A DNA stretch of 30,914 nt, from contig DASVVU010000278.1 in the NCBI GenBank assembly GCA_036386395.1, positions 1 to 30,914 of the forward strand, read 5' to 3'. Below are positions 23,385 to 30,914 of the stretch, piece by piece. Position 1 is the stretch's first letter. Each line of letters opens with the position of its first letter. The DNA comes from JAJKJG01 sp036386395. GTDB taxonomy: Bacteria > Pseudomonadota > Alphaproteobacteria > Rhizobiales > Beijerinckiaceae. Under the pieces are notes generated by a model that saw only the letters and a list, made by a program, of their open reading frames with translations, searched no databases and was not told the origin of the DNA. The position numbers and the translations under genes were made by a program.

Positions 23385-26339
23385 ATGAACGATTCCACCG
23401 CCACGGCCGCCCCGAAGGCGCGCGACTACTCCGAGACCCTCTTCCTGCCGCAGACGGATTTCCCGATGCGGGCGGGCCTCCCCCAGCGCGAGCCGCAGCT
23501 GCTCAAGCGTTGGGAGAAGCTCGACCTCTACCGGCGCCTGCGCGAGGCCGCGAAGGGGCGCCCGCGCTTCGTCCTCCACGACGGCCCGCCTTACGCCAAC
23601 GGCAACATCCACATCGGGCATGCGCTGAACAAGATCATGAAGGACCTCGTGGTCCGCTCGCAGCAGATGCTCGGCCACGACTCGAACTACGTGCCGGGCT
23701 GGGACTGCCACGGCCTGCCGATCGAGTGGAAGATCGAGGAGCAGTACCGGGCGAAGGGTAAGGACAAGGACGCCGTCGACGTGGTCGAGTTCCGCCAGGA
23801 GTGCCGGGCCTTCGCGGCGCACTGGCTCGACATTCAGCGCGAGGAGTTCAAGCGCCTCGGCGTCGAGGGCGACTGGGACCATCCCTACGCCACGATGTCC
23901 TTCGACGCGGAGGCCCAGATCGCCCGCGAGATCATGGCCTTCGCCACGTCCGACCAGCTCTACCGCGGCTCGAAGCCGGTGATGTGGTCGTCCGTCGAGC
24001 GGACGGCGCTCGCCGAGGCCGAGGTCGAGTACCACGAGAAGACCTCGCCGACCGTCTATGTGAAATTCCCGGTCGTCGACACGCTGGACGGCGATCTTAC
24101 CGGCGCCTCCGTCCTGATCTGGACCACGACCCCGTGGACGATCCCGGCGAACCGCGCCGTCGTCTACGGGCCGGACATCGCCTACGGCCTCTACCGCGTC
24201 ACCGACGCTCCGGAGGGCAACTGGGCCAAGCCGGGCGACCTGTATGTGCTGGCCGACAAGCTCGCCCCCGAGGTCTTCTCGGCCGCGCGGGTGACGGCGC
24301 ACGAGCGCGTCAAGGACGTGCTGCCGGTCATGATCGCCCGCTGCGCGCACCCGTTCCGGGGCCTTCCCGGGGCCGGCGGCTACTGGGACTTCGACGTGCC
24401 GGTGTTCCCGGCCGACTACGTCACGGCGGATGCCGGCACGGGGTTCGTGCACACGGCGCCGGGGCACGGGGCGGACGACTACAACACCTTCGTCAAGCAC
24501 CGCGAGACCTTCGCGGCGTGCGGCACGCCCGAGGTGCCGCACACCGTCGGCGAGGACTCAGGTTATCTGCCGCACGTGCCGCTGTTCGCCGGCGAGCGCA
24601 TCTACGACGACAAGGGCAAGGACGCCGGCGCGAACGAGGCGGTGATCCGGAAGCTCGCCGAGGCCGGCGCGCTCGTCGCGCGGGGGCGCCTCAAGCACTC
24701 CTATCCGCACTCCTGGCGCTCGAAGGCGCCGCTGATCTTCCGCAACACGCCGCAGTGGTTCATCGCCATGGACAAGCCGATCGCCGGCCAGGGCGACACC
24801 CTGCGCCACCGCGCCCTGTCCGCGATCAAGACGGTGAGCTGGGTGCCGGAGAGCGGCGAGAACCGCATCACCGGCATGATCGAGAACCGGCCCGACTGGG
24901 TCGTCTCGCGCCAGCGCGCCTGGGGCTCGCCGATCACGGTCTTCGTCGAGAAGGCGACGGACGCCATCCTTAAGGACGAGCGCGTCAACGCCGCCATCGC
25001 CGCGGCCTTCGAGGCCGAGGGCGCCGACGCCTGGTTCAGGCCGGACGCGGCCGAGCGGTTCCTTGCGCCCTTCGGCTACGACCCGGCCGCTTACGAGCAG
25101 GTCCGCATGGTCCTCGACGTGTGGTTCGACTCAGGCTCGACCCACGCCTTCACCCTGGAGGCGCGCGACGACCTGAAAGCGCGCCGCCGGCTCGAGGGCG
25201 GGCCGGACACGGTGATGTACCTCGAGGGCTCGGACCAGCACCGGGGCTGGTTCCACTCCTCGCTCCTCGAGAGCTGCGGCACCCGCGGCCGCGCGCCCTT
25301 CGACGTCGTCCTGACCCACGGCTTCGTCCTCGACGAGAAGGGTCAGAAGATGTCGAAGTCGCTCGGCAACGTCACGGCCCCGCAGGACGTGATCAAGGAG
25401 AGCGGCGCCGATATCCTTCGGCTCTGGGTCGCGGCCTCCGACTACGCCGACGACCTGCGCATCGGGCCGGAGATCCTGAAGACCTTCGTCGAGACGTACC
25501 GGAAGCTTCGCAACACCGTGCGCTGGATGCTCGGCTCCCTCGCTCACTTCCGCGCGGAGGACCGGGTCGCGCCCGAGGCGATGCCGGAGCTCGAGCGCTT
25601 CGTCCTGCATCGCCTCGCCGAGCTCGACAAGGAGGTACGGCAGGCCTACGCCGCCTTCGACTACAAGCGCGTGGTGGCGCTCCTCAATGCCTTCATGACC
25701 ACGGACCTCTCGGCGTTCTACTTCGACGTCCGCAAGGACGCGCTCTACTGCGACCCGATCTCCAGCCTCAAGCGCAAGGCCGCGCTCACCGTCATCGACG
25801 AGACCTTCCGCCGGGTCGTCGCCTGGCTCGCCCCGATCCTCGTCTTCACGGCCGAGGAGGCATGGCTGTCCCGCAACCCCTCGGAAGAGGGCTCGGTGCA
25901 TCTGGAGACCTTCCCGGAGACGCCGCGTGGATGGCGGAACGAGGCGCTGGCGGCGCGCTGGGCGAAGGTGCGCCGCGTGCGCCGGGTCGTCACCGGGGCG
26001 CTGGAGATCGAGCGGGCCGCGAAGCGCATCGGGTCGAGCCTCGACGCGGCGCCTGTCGTGTATGTCGCGGATGAAGAGTTGCTGCGCGCCCTCGACGGCG
26101 TCGACTTCGCCGAAGTGTGCATCACCTCGGCGATCCGGGTTGTGCCGGGGGAGGGGCCTTCGGACGCCTTCCGCCTCGACGAGGTCCGCGGCGTCGCCGC
26201 CGTGCCGGCCCTCGCGGAAGGGCGCAAGTGCGCCCGCTCATGGAAGATTTCTCCCGACGTGGGGAGCGACCCCGAGTACCCGGATGTGACGCCGCGCGAT
26301 GCGGCGGCGCTGCGGGAATGGGACGCGGCGCGGGCCTGA
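23385..26339 (+). CDS. ileS: Isoleucine--tRNA ligase, 984 aa
   Basis: Charges tRNA-Ile with isoleucine, using ATP, in the cytoplasm. The class I signature HIGH is at residues 76-79 (NIHIGHALNK) and KMSKS at 655-659 (GQKMSKSLGN). The editing domain lies between, with TTTPWTIPANRAV and GTGFVHTAPGHGADDY as clear landmarks. The C-terminal zinc-binding region typical of E. coli IleS is degenerate: only one cysteine (RKCARSW) remains of the expected cluster. The ATG at 23385 is chosen because the conserved N-terminus (DYSETLFLPQTDFPMRAGLPQREP) begins soon after it; an upstream in-frame start at 23325 would add 20 unlikely residues. Its TGA overlaps the lspA start (TGATG), a coupled ileS-lspA arrangement found in many bacteria. 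Confidence 0.98.
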   Translation: MNDSTATAAPKARDYSETLFLPQTDFPMRAGLPQREPQLLKRWEKLDLYRRLREAAKGRPRFVLHDGPPYANGNIHIGHALNKIMKDLVVRSQQMLGHDSNYVPGWDCHGLPIEWKIEEQYRAKGKDKDAVDVVEFRQECRAFAAHWLDIQREEFKRLGVEGDWDHPYATMSFDAEAQIAREIMAFATSDQLYRGSKPVMWSSVERTALAEAEVEYHEKTSPTVYVKFPVVDTLDGDLTGASVLIWTTTPWTIPANRAVVYGPDIAYGLYRVTDAPEGNWAKPGDLYVLADKLAPEVFSAARVTAHERVKDVLPVMIARCAHPFRGLPGAGGYWDFDVPVFPADYVTADAGTGFVHTAPGHGADDYNTFVKHRETFAACGTPEVPHTVGEDSGYLPHVPLFAGERIYDDKGKDAGANEAVIRKLAEAGALVARGRLKHSYPHSWRSKAPLIFRNTPQWFIAMDKPIAGQGDTLRHRALSAIKTVSWVPESGENRITGMIENRPDWVVSRQRAWGSPITVFVEKATDAILKDERVNAAIAAAFEAEGADAWFRPDAAERFLAPFGYDPAAYEQVRMVLDVWFDSGSTHAFTLEARDDLKARRRLEGGPDTVMYLEGSDQHRGWFHSSLLESCGTRGRAPFDVVLTHGFVLDEKGQKMSKSLGNVTAPQDVIKESGADILRLWVAASDYADDLRIGPEILKTFVETYRKLRNTVRWMLGSLAHFRAEDRVAPEAMPELERFVLHRLAELDKEVRQAYAAFDYKRVVALLNAFMTTDLSAFYFDVRKDALYCDPISSLKRKAALTVIDETFRRVVAWLAPILVFTAEEAWLSRNPSEEGSVHLETFPETPRGWRNEALAARWAKVRRVRRVVTGALEIERAAKRIGSSLDAAPVVYVADEELLRALDGVDFAEVCITSAIRVVPGEGPSDAFRLDEVRGVAAVPALAEGRKCARSWKISPDVGSDPEYPDVTPRDAAALREWDAARA

Positions 26340-26836
26340 TGAACGCGTCGCCGCCCCGCCTCGGTGCGCTCGTCGCGCTCGCGACCCTCGTCCTCGACCA
26401 GGCCTCGAAGCTCTATCTCCTCTTCGCCGACCCGCTGTCGCTCCGCGAGCCGGTGCGGCTCGCGCCGTTCCTCGACCTCATCGTGGTCTGGAACCGGGGT
26501 ATCTCCTATGGGCTGTTCCAGCAGCACACGGAGTTCGGGCGCTGGGCGCTCGTCGTCCTCTCGGTCGTGGCGGCGGTAGGCCTGTCGGTATGGCTGCGCC
26601 GCGCCGGGACGCCGCTCCTTGCCGCGGCCCTCGGCCTTATCGCCGGCGGGGCGGTCGGCAACGCCGTCGACCGGGTCGCCTACGGGGCGGTGTTCGACTT
26701 CGTGCATTTCCACGCAGGAGCGTTCTCCTGGTACGTCTTCAACATCGCGGATGCTGCGATCGTTGCGGGAGTCGTCGGTCTCCTCTATGACTCCCTCGTC
26801 CTGGAGAAGCGCCGGCCCCGCGCCGCAAAGCCCTGA
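26339..26836 (+). CDS. lspA: Lipoprotein signal peptidase (signal peptidase II), 165 aa
   Basis: Cleaves the signal peptide of diacylglyceryl-modified prolipoproteins in the inner membrane. Family motifs are present: LDQASKLY near the N-terminus, NRGISYGLF, GGAVGNAVDRV with catalytic Asp111, and FSWYVFNIADAAI with catalytic Asp138. Four hydrophobic segments (residues about 8-24, 58-78, 85-104, 132-152) agree with the four-helix topology. Normal length for the family. The ATG overlaps the ileS stop by one base, so expression is coupled to ileS. Confidence 0.97.
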   Translation: MNASPPRLGALVALATLVLDQASKLYLLFADPLSLREPVRLAPFLDLIVVWNRGISYGLFQQHTEFGRWALVVLSVVAAVGLSVWLRRAGTPLLAAALGLIAGGAVGNAVDRVAYGAVFDFVHFHAGAFSWYVFNIADAAIVAGVVGLLYDSLVLEKRRPRAAKP

Positions 26837-26854
26837 CCGGCGCCATCCGGGCGA

Positions 26855-26873
26855 AACGCCGAAAAAAGGCGTT
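26855..26873 (+). terminator. Small hairpin after lspA
   Basis: AACGCC-GAAAAAA-GGCGTT forms a 6-bp stem 18 bp after the lspA stop. No U-run follows. It may end or stabilise the ileS-lspA transcript. The rest of the gap to 27002 is GC-rich with further inverted repeats and no gene. Confidence 0.3.
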
Positions 26874-27001
26874 GCCGAAAAGACACGCCGGGCCGCGAAC
26901 GCGGGTGACGGCGGCGAAGGCGGCGAAGCCGCCACACCTTCGCCGGATTGCCGGATCACCCGGGGCGTTGCCCGGGAATGTAGAACCAGAGGGTGGGGTG
27001 C

Positions 27002-27652
27002 ATGACGATTCTCGACTTCGCGCGCCTTGGCGCGCTCACCGGCGTGGCGGCGCTTGCGCTCACGACCGGCGCCGCGGCCCAGGAAGGCATGTTCGCGAAG
27101 GACCTCTTCGCCTCCATGGGCCTCATCCCGAAGGAGCGCCCGAACATCGACTACCGGGAGCGCGCCCCCCTCGTGCTGCCGCCCCGCATGGACCTGCGCG
27201 ACCCTGCCGACCCGAAGGGCGTCCTCGCCGCGAACCCGCAGTGGCCGAACGATCCCGACGTCCTCGCCGCGAAGCGCCGCGAGGCCGACGCCCGCACCCC
27301 GATCACCGAGACCGAGCGCCGGCGGCTCGAGAAGAACCCGACGCTCAGCATCGACGACATCCGCTCCGGCCGCCGCGCCGGGGCCGGCGTCCCGGATGGG
27401 CCGGTCGTGCGCCGGGGCGACAACGTCCGCGAATCGACCTGGGTCCACCCCGAGCAGCTCCGCCGCGAGGGCGTGAAGAAGGACGAGGCGCTCTCCTCCA
27501 TGGAGGAACCGGAGCGCCGCAACCTGCACGAGCCGCCGTCCGGCTTCCGCAAGCCGACCATGCAGGTGAAGCGCGATTTCGAGATCGTTCGCCAGGAGGA
27601 CGAGGCCGATCCGAAGGTTTACATGCGCGAGCAGGCGAAGAACCGCGAGTGA
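27002..27652 (+). CDS. Exported protein of unknown function, 216 aa
   Basis: The N-terminus is a typical Sec signal peptide: FARLG, the hydrophobic GALTGVAALALTTGAAA, then a likely cleavage at AAA-QEG near residue 26. The mature protein is hydrophilic, rich in Pro, Arg and Glu, with no cysteine and probably partly disordered. Segments such as FASMGLIPKERPNIDYRERAP and LVLPPRMDLRDP suggest a conserved family seen between lspA and M16 peptidase genes in rhizobia, though I cannot name it. The ATG at 27002 follows a purine-rich GAGGGTGGGG. Location should be periplasm or outer membrane. A strong terminator follows, so it is transcribed apart from the M16 pair. Confidence 0.75.
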   Translation: MTILDFARLGALTGVAALALTTGAAAQEGMFAKDLFASMGLIPKERPNIDYRERAPLVLPPRMDLRDPADPKGVLAANPQWPNDPDVLAAKRREADARTPITETERRRLEKNPTLSIDDIRSGRRAGAGVPDGPVVRRGDNVRESTWVHPEQLRREGVKKDEALSSMEEPERRNLHEPPSGFRKPTMQVKRDFEIVRQEDEADPKVYMREQAKNRE

Positions 27653-27656
27653 TTCG

Positions 27657-27688
27657 GGCCGCTGGCGGCTGCGCCGCCCGGCCGTTTT
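27657..27688 (+). terminator. Rho-independent terminator
   Basis: A two-part GC stem, GGCCG + GGCGGC pairing with GCCGCC + CGGCC around a TGC loop and a 2-nt bulge, followed directly by GTTTT. It lies 5 bp after the stop of the exported-protein gene. Confidence 0.75.
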
Positions 27689-27756
27689 GAATCGCGGGCG
27701 CTGCATCCCATTTGAGCGGGCGTTCCCGCGCGATTTGAGCTTTGCGAGGTCCCTGG

Positions 27757-29091
27757 ATGCCCGACAGTTCCGGCGCCGCCACGCTCCGCACCGAGGCGGC
27801 GCCGTTCGGGCGCACCGACGGAGGCGGGCCCGAGGTGTCGTCCTTCACCCTCGACAACGGCCTCGAGGTGGTGGTCGTGCCCGACCGCCGCGTCCCCGTC
27901 GTGACCCACATGGTCTGGTATCGCAACGGCTCGGCCGACGATCCGGTCGGCCAGTCCGGCATCGCGCATTTCCTCGAGCACCTGATGTTCAAGGGCACGA
28001 ACCGCCATCCGGCCGGCGAGTTCAGCCAAGTCGTCTCGGCGCTCGGCGGCCAGGAGAACGCCTTCACCTCCTTCGACTACACCGCGTACTTCCAGCGCGT
28101 CGCCCGCGAGCACTTGAAGACCATGATGGAGTTCGAGGCCGACCGCATGACCGGCCTCGTCCTCGACGAGGCAGTGGTCGGGCCCGAGCGCGACGTGGTC
28201 CTGGAGGAGCGCCGCATGCGGGTCGAGACCGACCCCGCGGCGCAGCTCTCGGAAGCCATGGCGGCGGCGCTCTTCGTGCGCCACCCCTACGGCACCCCGA
28301 TCATCGGCTGGATGCACGAGATCGAGGCTCTCGACCGCGAGCACGCCCTTTCCTACTACCGCCGCTTCTACACGCCTGAGAACGCGATCCTCGTCGTCGC
28401 CGGCGACGTCGAGCCGGACGAGGTGCGCCGCCTCGCCGACGCGACGTACGGGCGCGTGACGCCGTTCGGCGAGCGCCCGGTGCGCCGCCGCCCGCGCGAG
28501 CCCGAGCCCCGCGCCGCCCGCCGCATCGAGGTCGCCGATCCCAAGGTCGAGCAGCCGACCTTGCAGCGACTCTACCTCGTGCCGTCCTCGCGCACGGCCG
28601 AGGGCCGCGATTCCCAGGCCCTCGAGCTCCTCGCCGAGGTGCTCGGCGGCGGGCCGACCTCCTACCTCTACCGCAAGCTCGTCATGGAGCGTGGCGTCGC
28701 CGTCAACGCCGGCGCCTGGTACATGGGCTCGTCCATCGACGACACCCGCTTCTCCCTCTACGCCGTCCCGGCCGAAGGGGTCTCGCTCAAGGCCCTGGAG
28801 GAGGCGGTCGACGAGGCCCTGAAGGCGGTCCCGGCCGAGGCCTTCGACGGTGAGGCGGTCGAGCGGGCGAAGACCCGCCTCGTCGCCGAGACCATCTACT
28901 CGACGGACAGCCAGTCGTCGCTCGCCCGCATCTACGGCTCGGCGCTCGCCATCGGCGAGACCATCGAGGAGGTCCGCCGCTGGCCGGACGAGATCGAGGC
29001 CGTGACGACGGCCGATCTCGCCGCTGTCACGGAGCGCTACCTCGTCCCGCGCCGGTCGGTGACCGGCTACCTGTGCAAGACGCCCGCCTGA
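27757..29091 (+). CDS. M16 zinc peptidase, catalytic subunit, 444 aa
   Basis: Predicted zinc metallopeptidase of the M16B (pitrilysin/processing-peptidase) family. The inverted zinc motif HFLEH lies at residues 71-75, and the third zinc ligand is Glu150 or Glu151 in VVLEERRMR, at the expected distance of about 76 residues. The N-terminal LDNGLEVVVVPDRRVPVVTHMVWYRNGSADDP and the GIAHFLEHLMFKGT region are typical. No clear signal peptide is seen, so a periplasmic location is uncertain. It is followed 19 bp later by a second M16 gene without the zinc motif; such pairs work as heterodimers, as in mitochondrial processing peptidase. The ATG at 27757 is preferred (GAGG upstream) to one 15 bp earlier. 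Confidence 0.93.
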   Translation: MPDSSGAATLRTEAAPFGRTDGGGPEVSSFTLDNGLEVVVVPDRRVPVVTHMVWYRNGSADDPVGQSGIAHFLEHLMFKGTNRHPAGEFSQVVSALGGQENAFTSFDYTAYFQRVAREHLKTMMEFEADRMTGLVLDEAVVGPERDVVLEERRMRVETDPAAQLSEAMAAALFVRHPYGTPIIGWMHEIEALDREHALSYYRRFYTPENAILVVAGDVEPDEVRRLADATYGRVTPFGERPVRRRPREPEPRAARRIEVADPKVEQPTLQRLYLVPSSRTAEGRDSQALELLAEVLGGGPTSYLYRKLVMERGVAVNAGAWYMGSSIDDTRFSLYAVPAEGVSLKALEEAVDEALKAVPAEAFDGEAVERAKTRLVAETIYSTDSQSSLARIYGSALAIGETIEEVRRWPDEIEAVTTADLAAVTERYLVPRRSVTGYLCKTPA

Positions 29092-29110
29092 GGGCCCGGA
29101 AAGAGGCCCC

Positions 29111-30385
29111 ATGAGCGCCGCCGCTACCCTGTCCGCCTCGCCCGCGAAGGTCGCAAGCGTCCTGTCGCCGGGCGGCGTCGAGGCCTGGCACGTCCACTCC
29201 GACGTGGTGCCCCTCGTTGCCCTTGCCTTCACCTTCGAGGGCGGCGCGGCGCAGGATCCCAACGGAAAGGCCGGCGCCGCCCAGATGCTGGCGCGGCTCC
29301 TCGACGAGGGCGCCGGCCCCTACTCCTCGGACGCGTTCCAGGAGCGGCTCGCGGCCCGCGCCATCGAGCTCAGCTTCAACGCCGGCCCGGACGCCGTCGG
29401 CGGCTCCCTCAAGACCCTCGTGCGCCACGCCGACGAGGCCTTCGAGCTCCTGCGCCTCGCTCTCGCCGAGCCCCGCTTCGACGCCGACGCGATCGAGCGC
29501 GTGCGCGCCCAGACCATCGCCGGCCTGCGCTACCAGCAGAACGACCCCGGCGTCATGGCGTCCCGCCGCTTCTTCGCCGAGGCCTTCCCGGGCCACCCCT
29601 ATGGCGAACCGACGGGCGGCACGATCGAGAGCGTCGCCGCGATCACCCGCGCCGATCTCCTCGACCTCCACGCCCGCGTCGTCGCCAAGGGCCGCGAGAA
29701 GATCGCCGCCGTGGGCTCGATCGGCGCGGACGGCCTCGCTGCGGCCCTCGACGGCGTCTTCGCGACGCTGCCCGAGCCCGCTCCCGGCGCGCCTGTCCCG
29801 CCGACCAGGATCGCCGGGCGCGGCACCCGCCACGTCGTCGACCTCGACGTGCCGCAGTCGGTCATCCGCTTCGGCACCGACGGCGTGTCCTGGTGCGACC
29901 CGGACTTCATCGCGGCCTACGTCTTGAACCACATTCTTGGCGGCGGCGCCTTCACCTCGCGGCTGTTCCAGGAGGTGCGCGAGAAGCGCGGCCTCGCCTA
30001 CTCGGTCGGCACCTCGCTCGTCAGCTACCGCGGCGCCGCCATGACCTGGGGCTACACGGCGACGAAGAACGAGCGCGTCGCCGAGTGCCTTGCCGTGATC
30101 GAGGCCGAGATGGCGCGCCTCAAGGACGAGGGCCCGTCCGACGAGGAGCTCAAGAAGGCGAAGGACTACCTCACGGGCTCCTATGCCCTCGGCTTCGACA
30201 CCTCGACCAAGATCGCCCACCAGCTCGCCCAGGTCGCCTTCGAGGGCCTCGGCATCGACTACATCGCCCGCCGCAACAGCCTCGTCGCCGCCGTGACGCA
30301 GGCCGACATCCGCCGCGCCGCCGAGCGGACGCTGGGCGACGGCCGCCTCCTCGTAGTGGTGGCGGGGCGGCCGGTGGGGCTTTGA
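29111..30385 (+). CDS. M16 peptidase-like non-catalytic partner, 424 aa
   Basis: Same fold family as the preceding gene, but the position of the HxxEH zinc motif reads AAQMLARLLDEG, so it cannot bind zinc there and is probably the substrate-binding partner. The C-terminal half keeps family landmarks: LNHILGGGAFTSRLFQEVREKRGLAYSV and a late FEGLGIDYI. The 19-bp spacing from the catalytic subunit indicates one operon. An AAAGAGGC ribosome-binding site precedes the ATG. The substrate is unknown. Confidence 0.92.
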   Translation: MSAAATLSASPAKVASVLSPGGVEAWHVHSDVVPLVALAFTFEGGAAQDPNGKAGAAQMLARLLDEGAGPYSSDAFQERLAARAIELSFNAGPDAVGGSLKTLVRHADEAFELLRLALAEPRFDADAIERVRAQTIAGLRYQQNDPGVMASRRFFAEAFPGHPYGEPTGGTIESVAAITRADLLDLHARVVAKGREKIAAVGSIGADGLAAALDGVFATLPEPAPGAPVPPTRIAGRGTRHVVDLDVPQSVIRFGTDGVSWCDPDFIAAYVLNHILGGGAFTSRLFQEVREKRGLAYSVGTSLVSYRGAAMTWGYTATKNERVAECLAVIEAEMARLKDEGPSDEELKKAKDYLTGSYALGFDTSTKIAHQLAQVAFEGLGIDYIARRNSLVAAVTQADIRRAAERTLGDGRLLVVVAGRPVGL

Positions 30386-30397
30386 TCGCCCCACCCG

Positions 30398-30504
30398 CGT
30401 CATCCTCGGGCGCGCGGAGCGCGACCCGAGGACCTCCATCCGGTTGGGCGCCTTCTGCGGCACGAGGTCCTCGGATCTCCGCTTCGCTCCGTCCGAGGAT
30501 GACG
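30398..30504. repeat. Palindromic intergenic element with 12-bp terminal inverted repeats
   Basis: CGTCATCCTCGG (30398-30409) is the exact reverse complement of 30493-30504. Internal parts (CGCGGAGCGCGACCCGAGGACCT and a later AGGTCCTCGGATCTCCGC region) also pair, so the element folds back on itself. Ends resemble those of the 558-703 element (TCATCCCCGG versus TCATCCTCGG), suggesting related families of intergenic palindromes. Confidence 0.65.
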
Positions 30505-30574
30505 TGCGTTTGGGACGGATGACGCGCGCGCAAGACTCGCCTATCGTCCGCCGCCTTAATCCGCGGAGTAAGGC

Positions 30575-30914
30575 ATGCCCCTTCAGCAGTCGGTCGACCT
30601 CGCGCTCGCGGTGAACATCGGCGAGGCCGGGCTGCCGCGGACAGCGTTCGACGCGGCGCTCGTGGGCGTGCGCGCCGCGGCCGGGCGCCTCGCCGAGGAC
30701 GACGCCGGCGGGCGCCTGCCGCTCCTCCACCGGCCAGGGACAAGCGACGACCTGGACGAAGTCCGCGCCGCCGCGGCGCGGCTGTAGGACGGCGCGAGCG
30801 ACGTCGTTTTCCTCGGCACCGGCGGCTCGAGTCTCGGCGGCCAGATGCTGGCGCAGCTCGCCGACTACGCCGTGCCGGGCGTCGGGCGCTTCGCCGAGCG
30901 GCCCCGCGTCCACT
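30575..30914 (+). pseudogene. pgi: Glucose-6-phosphate isomerase-like gene with in-frame TAG, cut by the window end
   Basis: The frame from the ATG at 30575 (GGAG upstream) encodes MPLQQSVDLALAVNIGEAGL and continues to codon 70, where TAG (30785-30787) interrupts it. The same frame then resumes with DGASDVVFLGTGGSSLGGQMLAQL and FAERPRVH. The phrase LGTGGSSLGG is the N-terminal sugar-phosphate-binding motif of phosphoglucose isomerases, so the sequence after the stop is clearly the same gene. The enzyme interconverts glucose-6-phosphate and fructose-6-phosphate. With only the first 113 codons visible I cannot tell whether the rest is intact. The stop may be a true nonsense mutation, a sequencing error, or translation may restart downstream at the in-frame ATG of GGQML. 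Confidence 0.7.

Noticed and set aside
25745..27706. A 653-residue minus-strand open frame across ileS 3' end, lspA and the exported protein
   Set aside because: It lies opposite three well-supported genes and has low-complexity composition typical of high-GC shadow frames.

Overview
This is a high-GC chromosomal segment, most likely from an alphaproteobacterium of the order Hyphomicrobiales (Methylobacterium/Salinarimonas-like). That placement is inferred from core genes: an alphaproteobacterial-type complex I accessory subunit (NDUFS4-like), ileS followed by an overlapping lspA, a two-gene M16 peptidase pair, and tRNAs with encoded CCA. No 16S rRNA is present, so genus is not claimed.

Layout. 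1-3,992: a small unknown protein, a palindromic intergenic element, a class III adenylate cyclase, a TadG-like membrane-anchored VWA protein and a CAT-anticodon tRNA. 4,021-4,154: a perfect parS-type palindrome followed by four 22-bp tandem repeats. 4,199-20,846: an accessory region, in parts visibly AT-richer than its surroundings. It holds two diverged copies of a ~390-bp leader, a family of small exported proteins next to HExxH metallopeptidase-like genes (several truncated or chimeric), and an overlapping operon of two four-cysteine exported paralogues plus a 4,042-residue serralysin-like/RTX protein. 20,905-21,506: a Doc/Fic toxin with an AbrB/MazE-type antitoxin on the minus strand. 21,641-23,169: tRNA-Pro, the complex I subunit, tRNA-Arg, a HlyU-family protein and two small genes of unknown function in AT-richer DNA. 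23,385-30,385: core genes ileS, lspA, an exported unknown protein and two M16 peptidase genes. 30,398-30,914: a second palindromic element and the 5' end of a pgi-like gene with an in-frame stop.

The most interesting part is 4.5-20.9 kb. The recurring arrangement is leader, then small exported protein(s), then metallopeptidase, with ATGA overlaps between reading frames at three junctions. Duplicated, truncated and recombined copies lie beside the intact one. This resembles the cassette turnover of effector/immunity or protease/inhibitor loci. I infer, without proof, that the small exported proteins protect against, inhibit or chaperone the peptidases. No type I secretion transporter genes are in the window, so the giant RTX protein would depend on an exporter encoded elsewhere.
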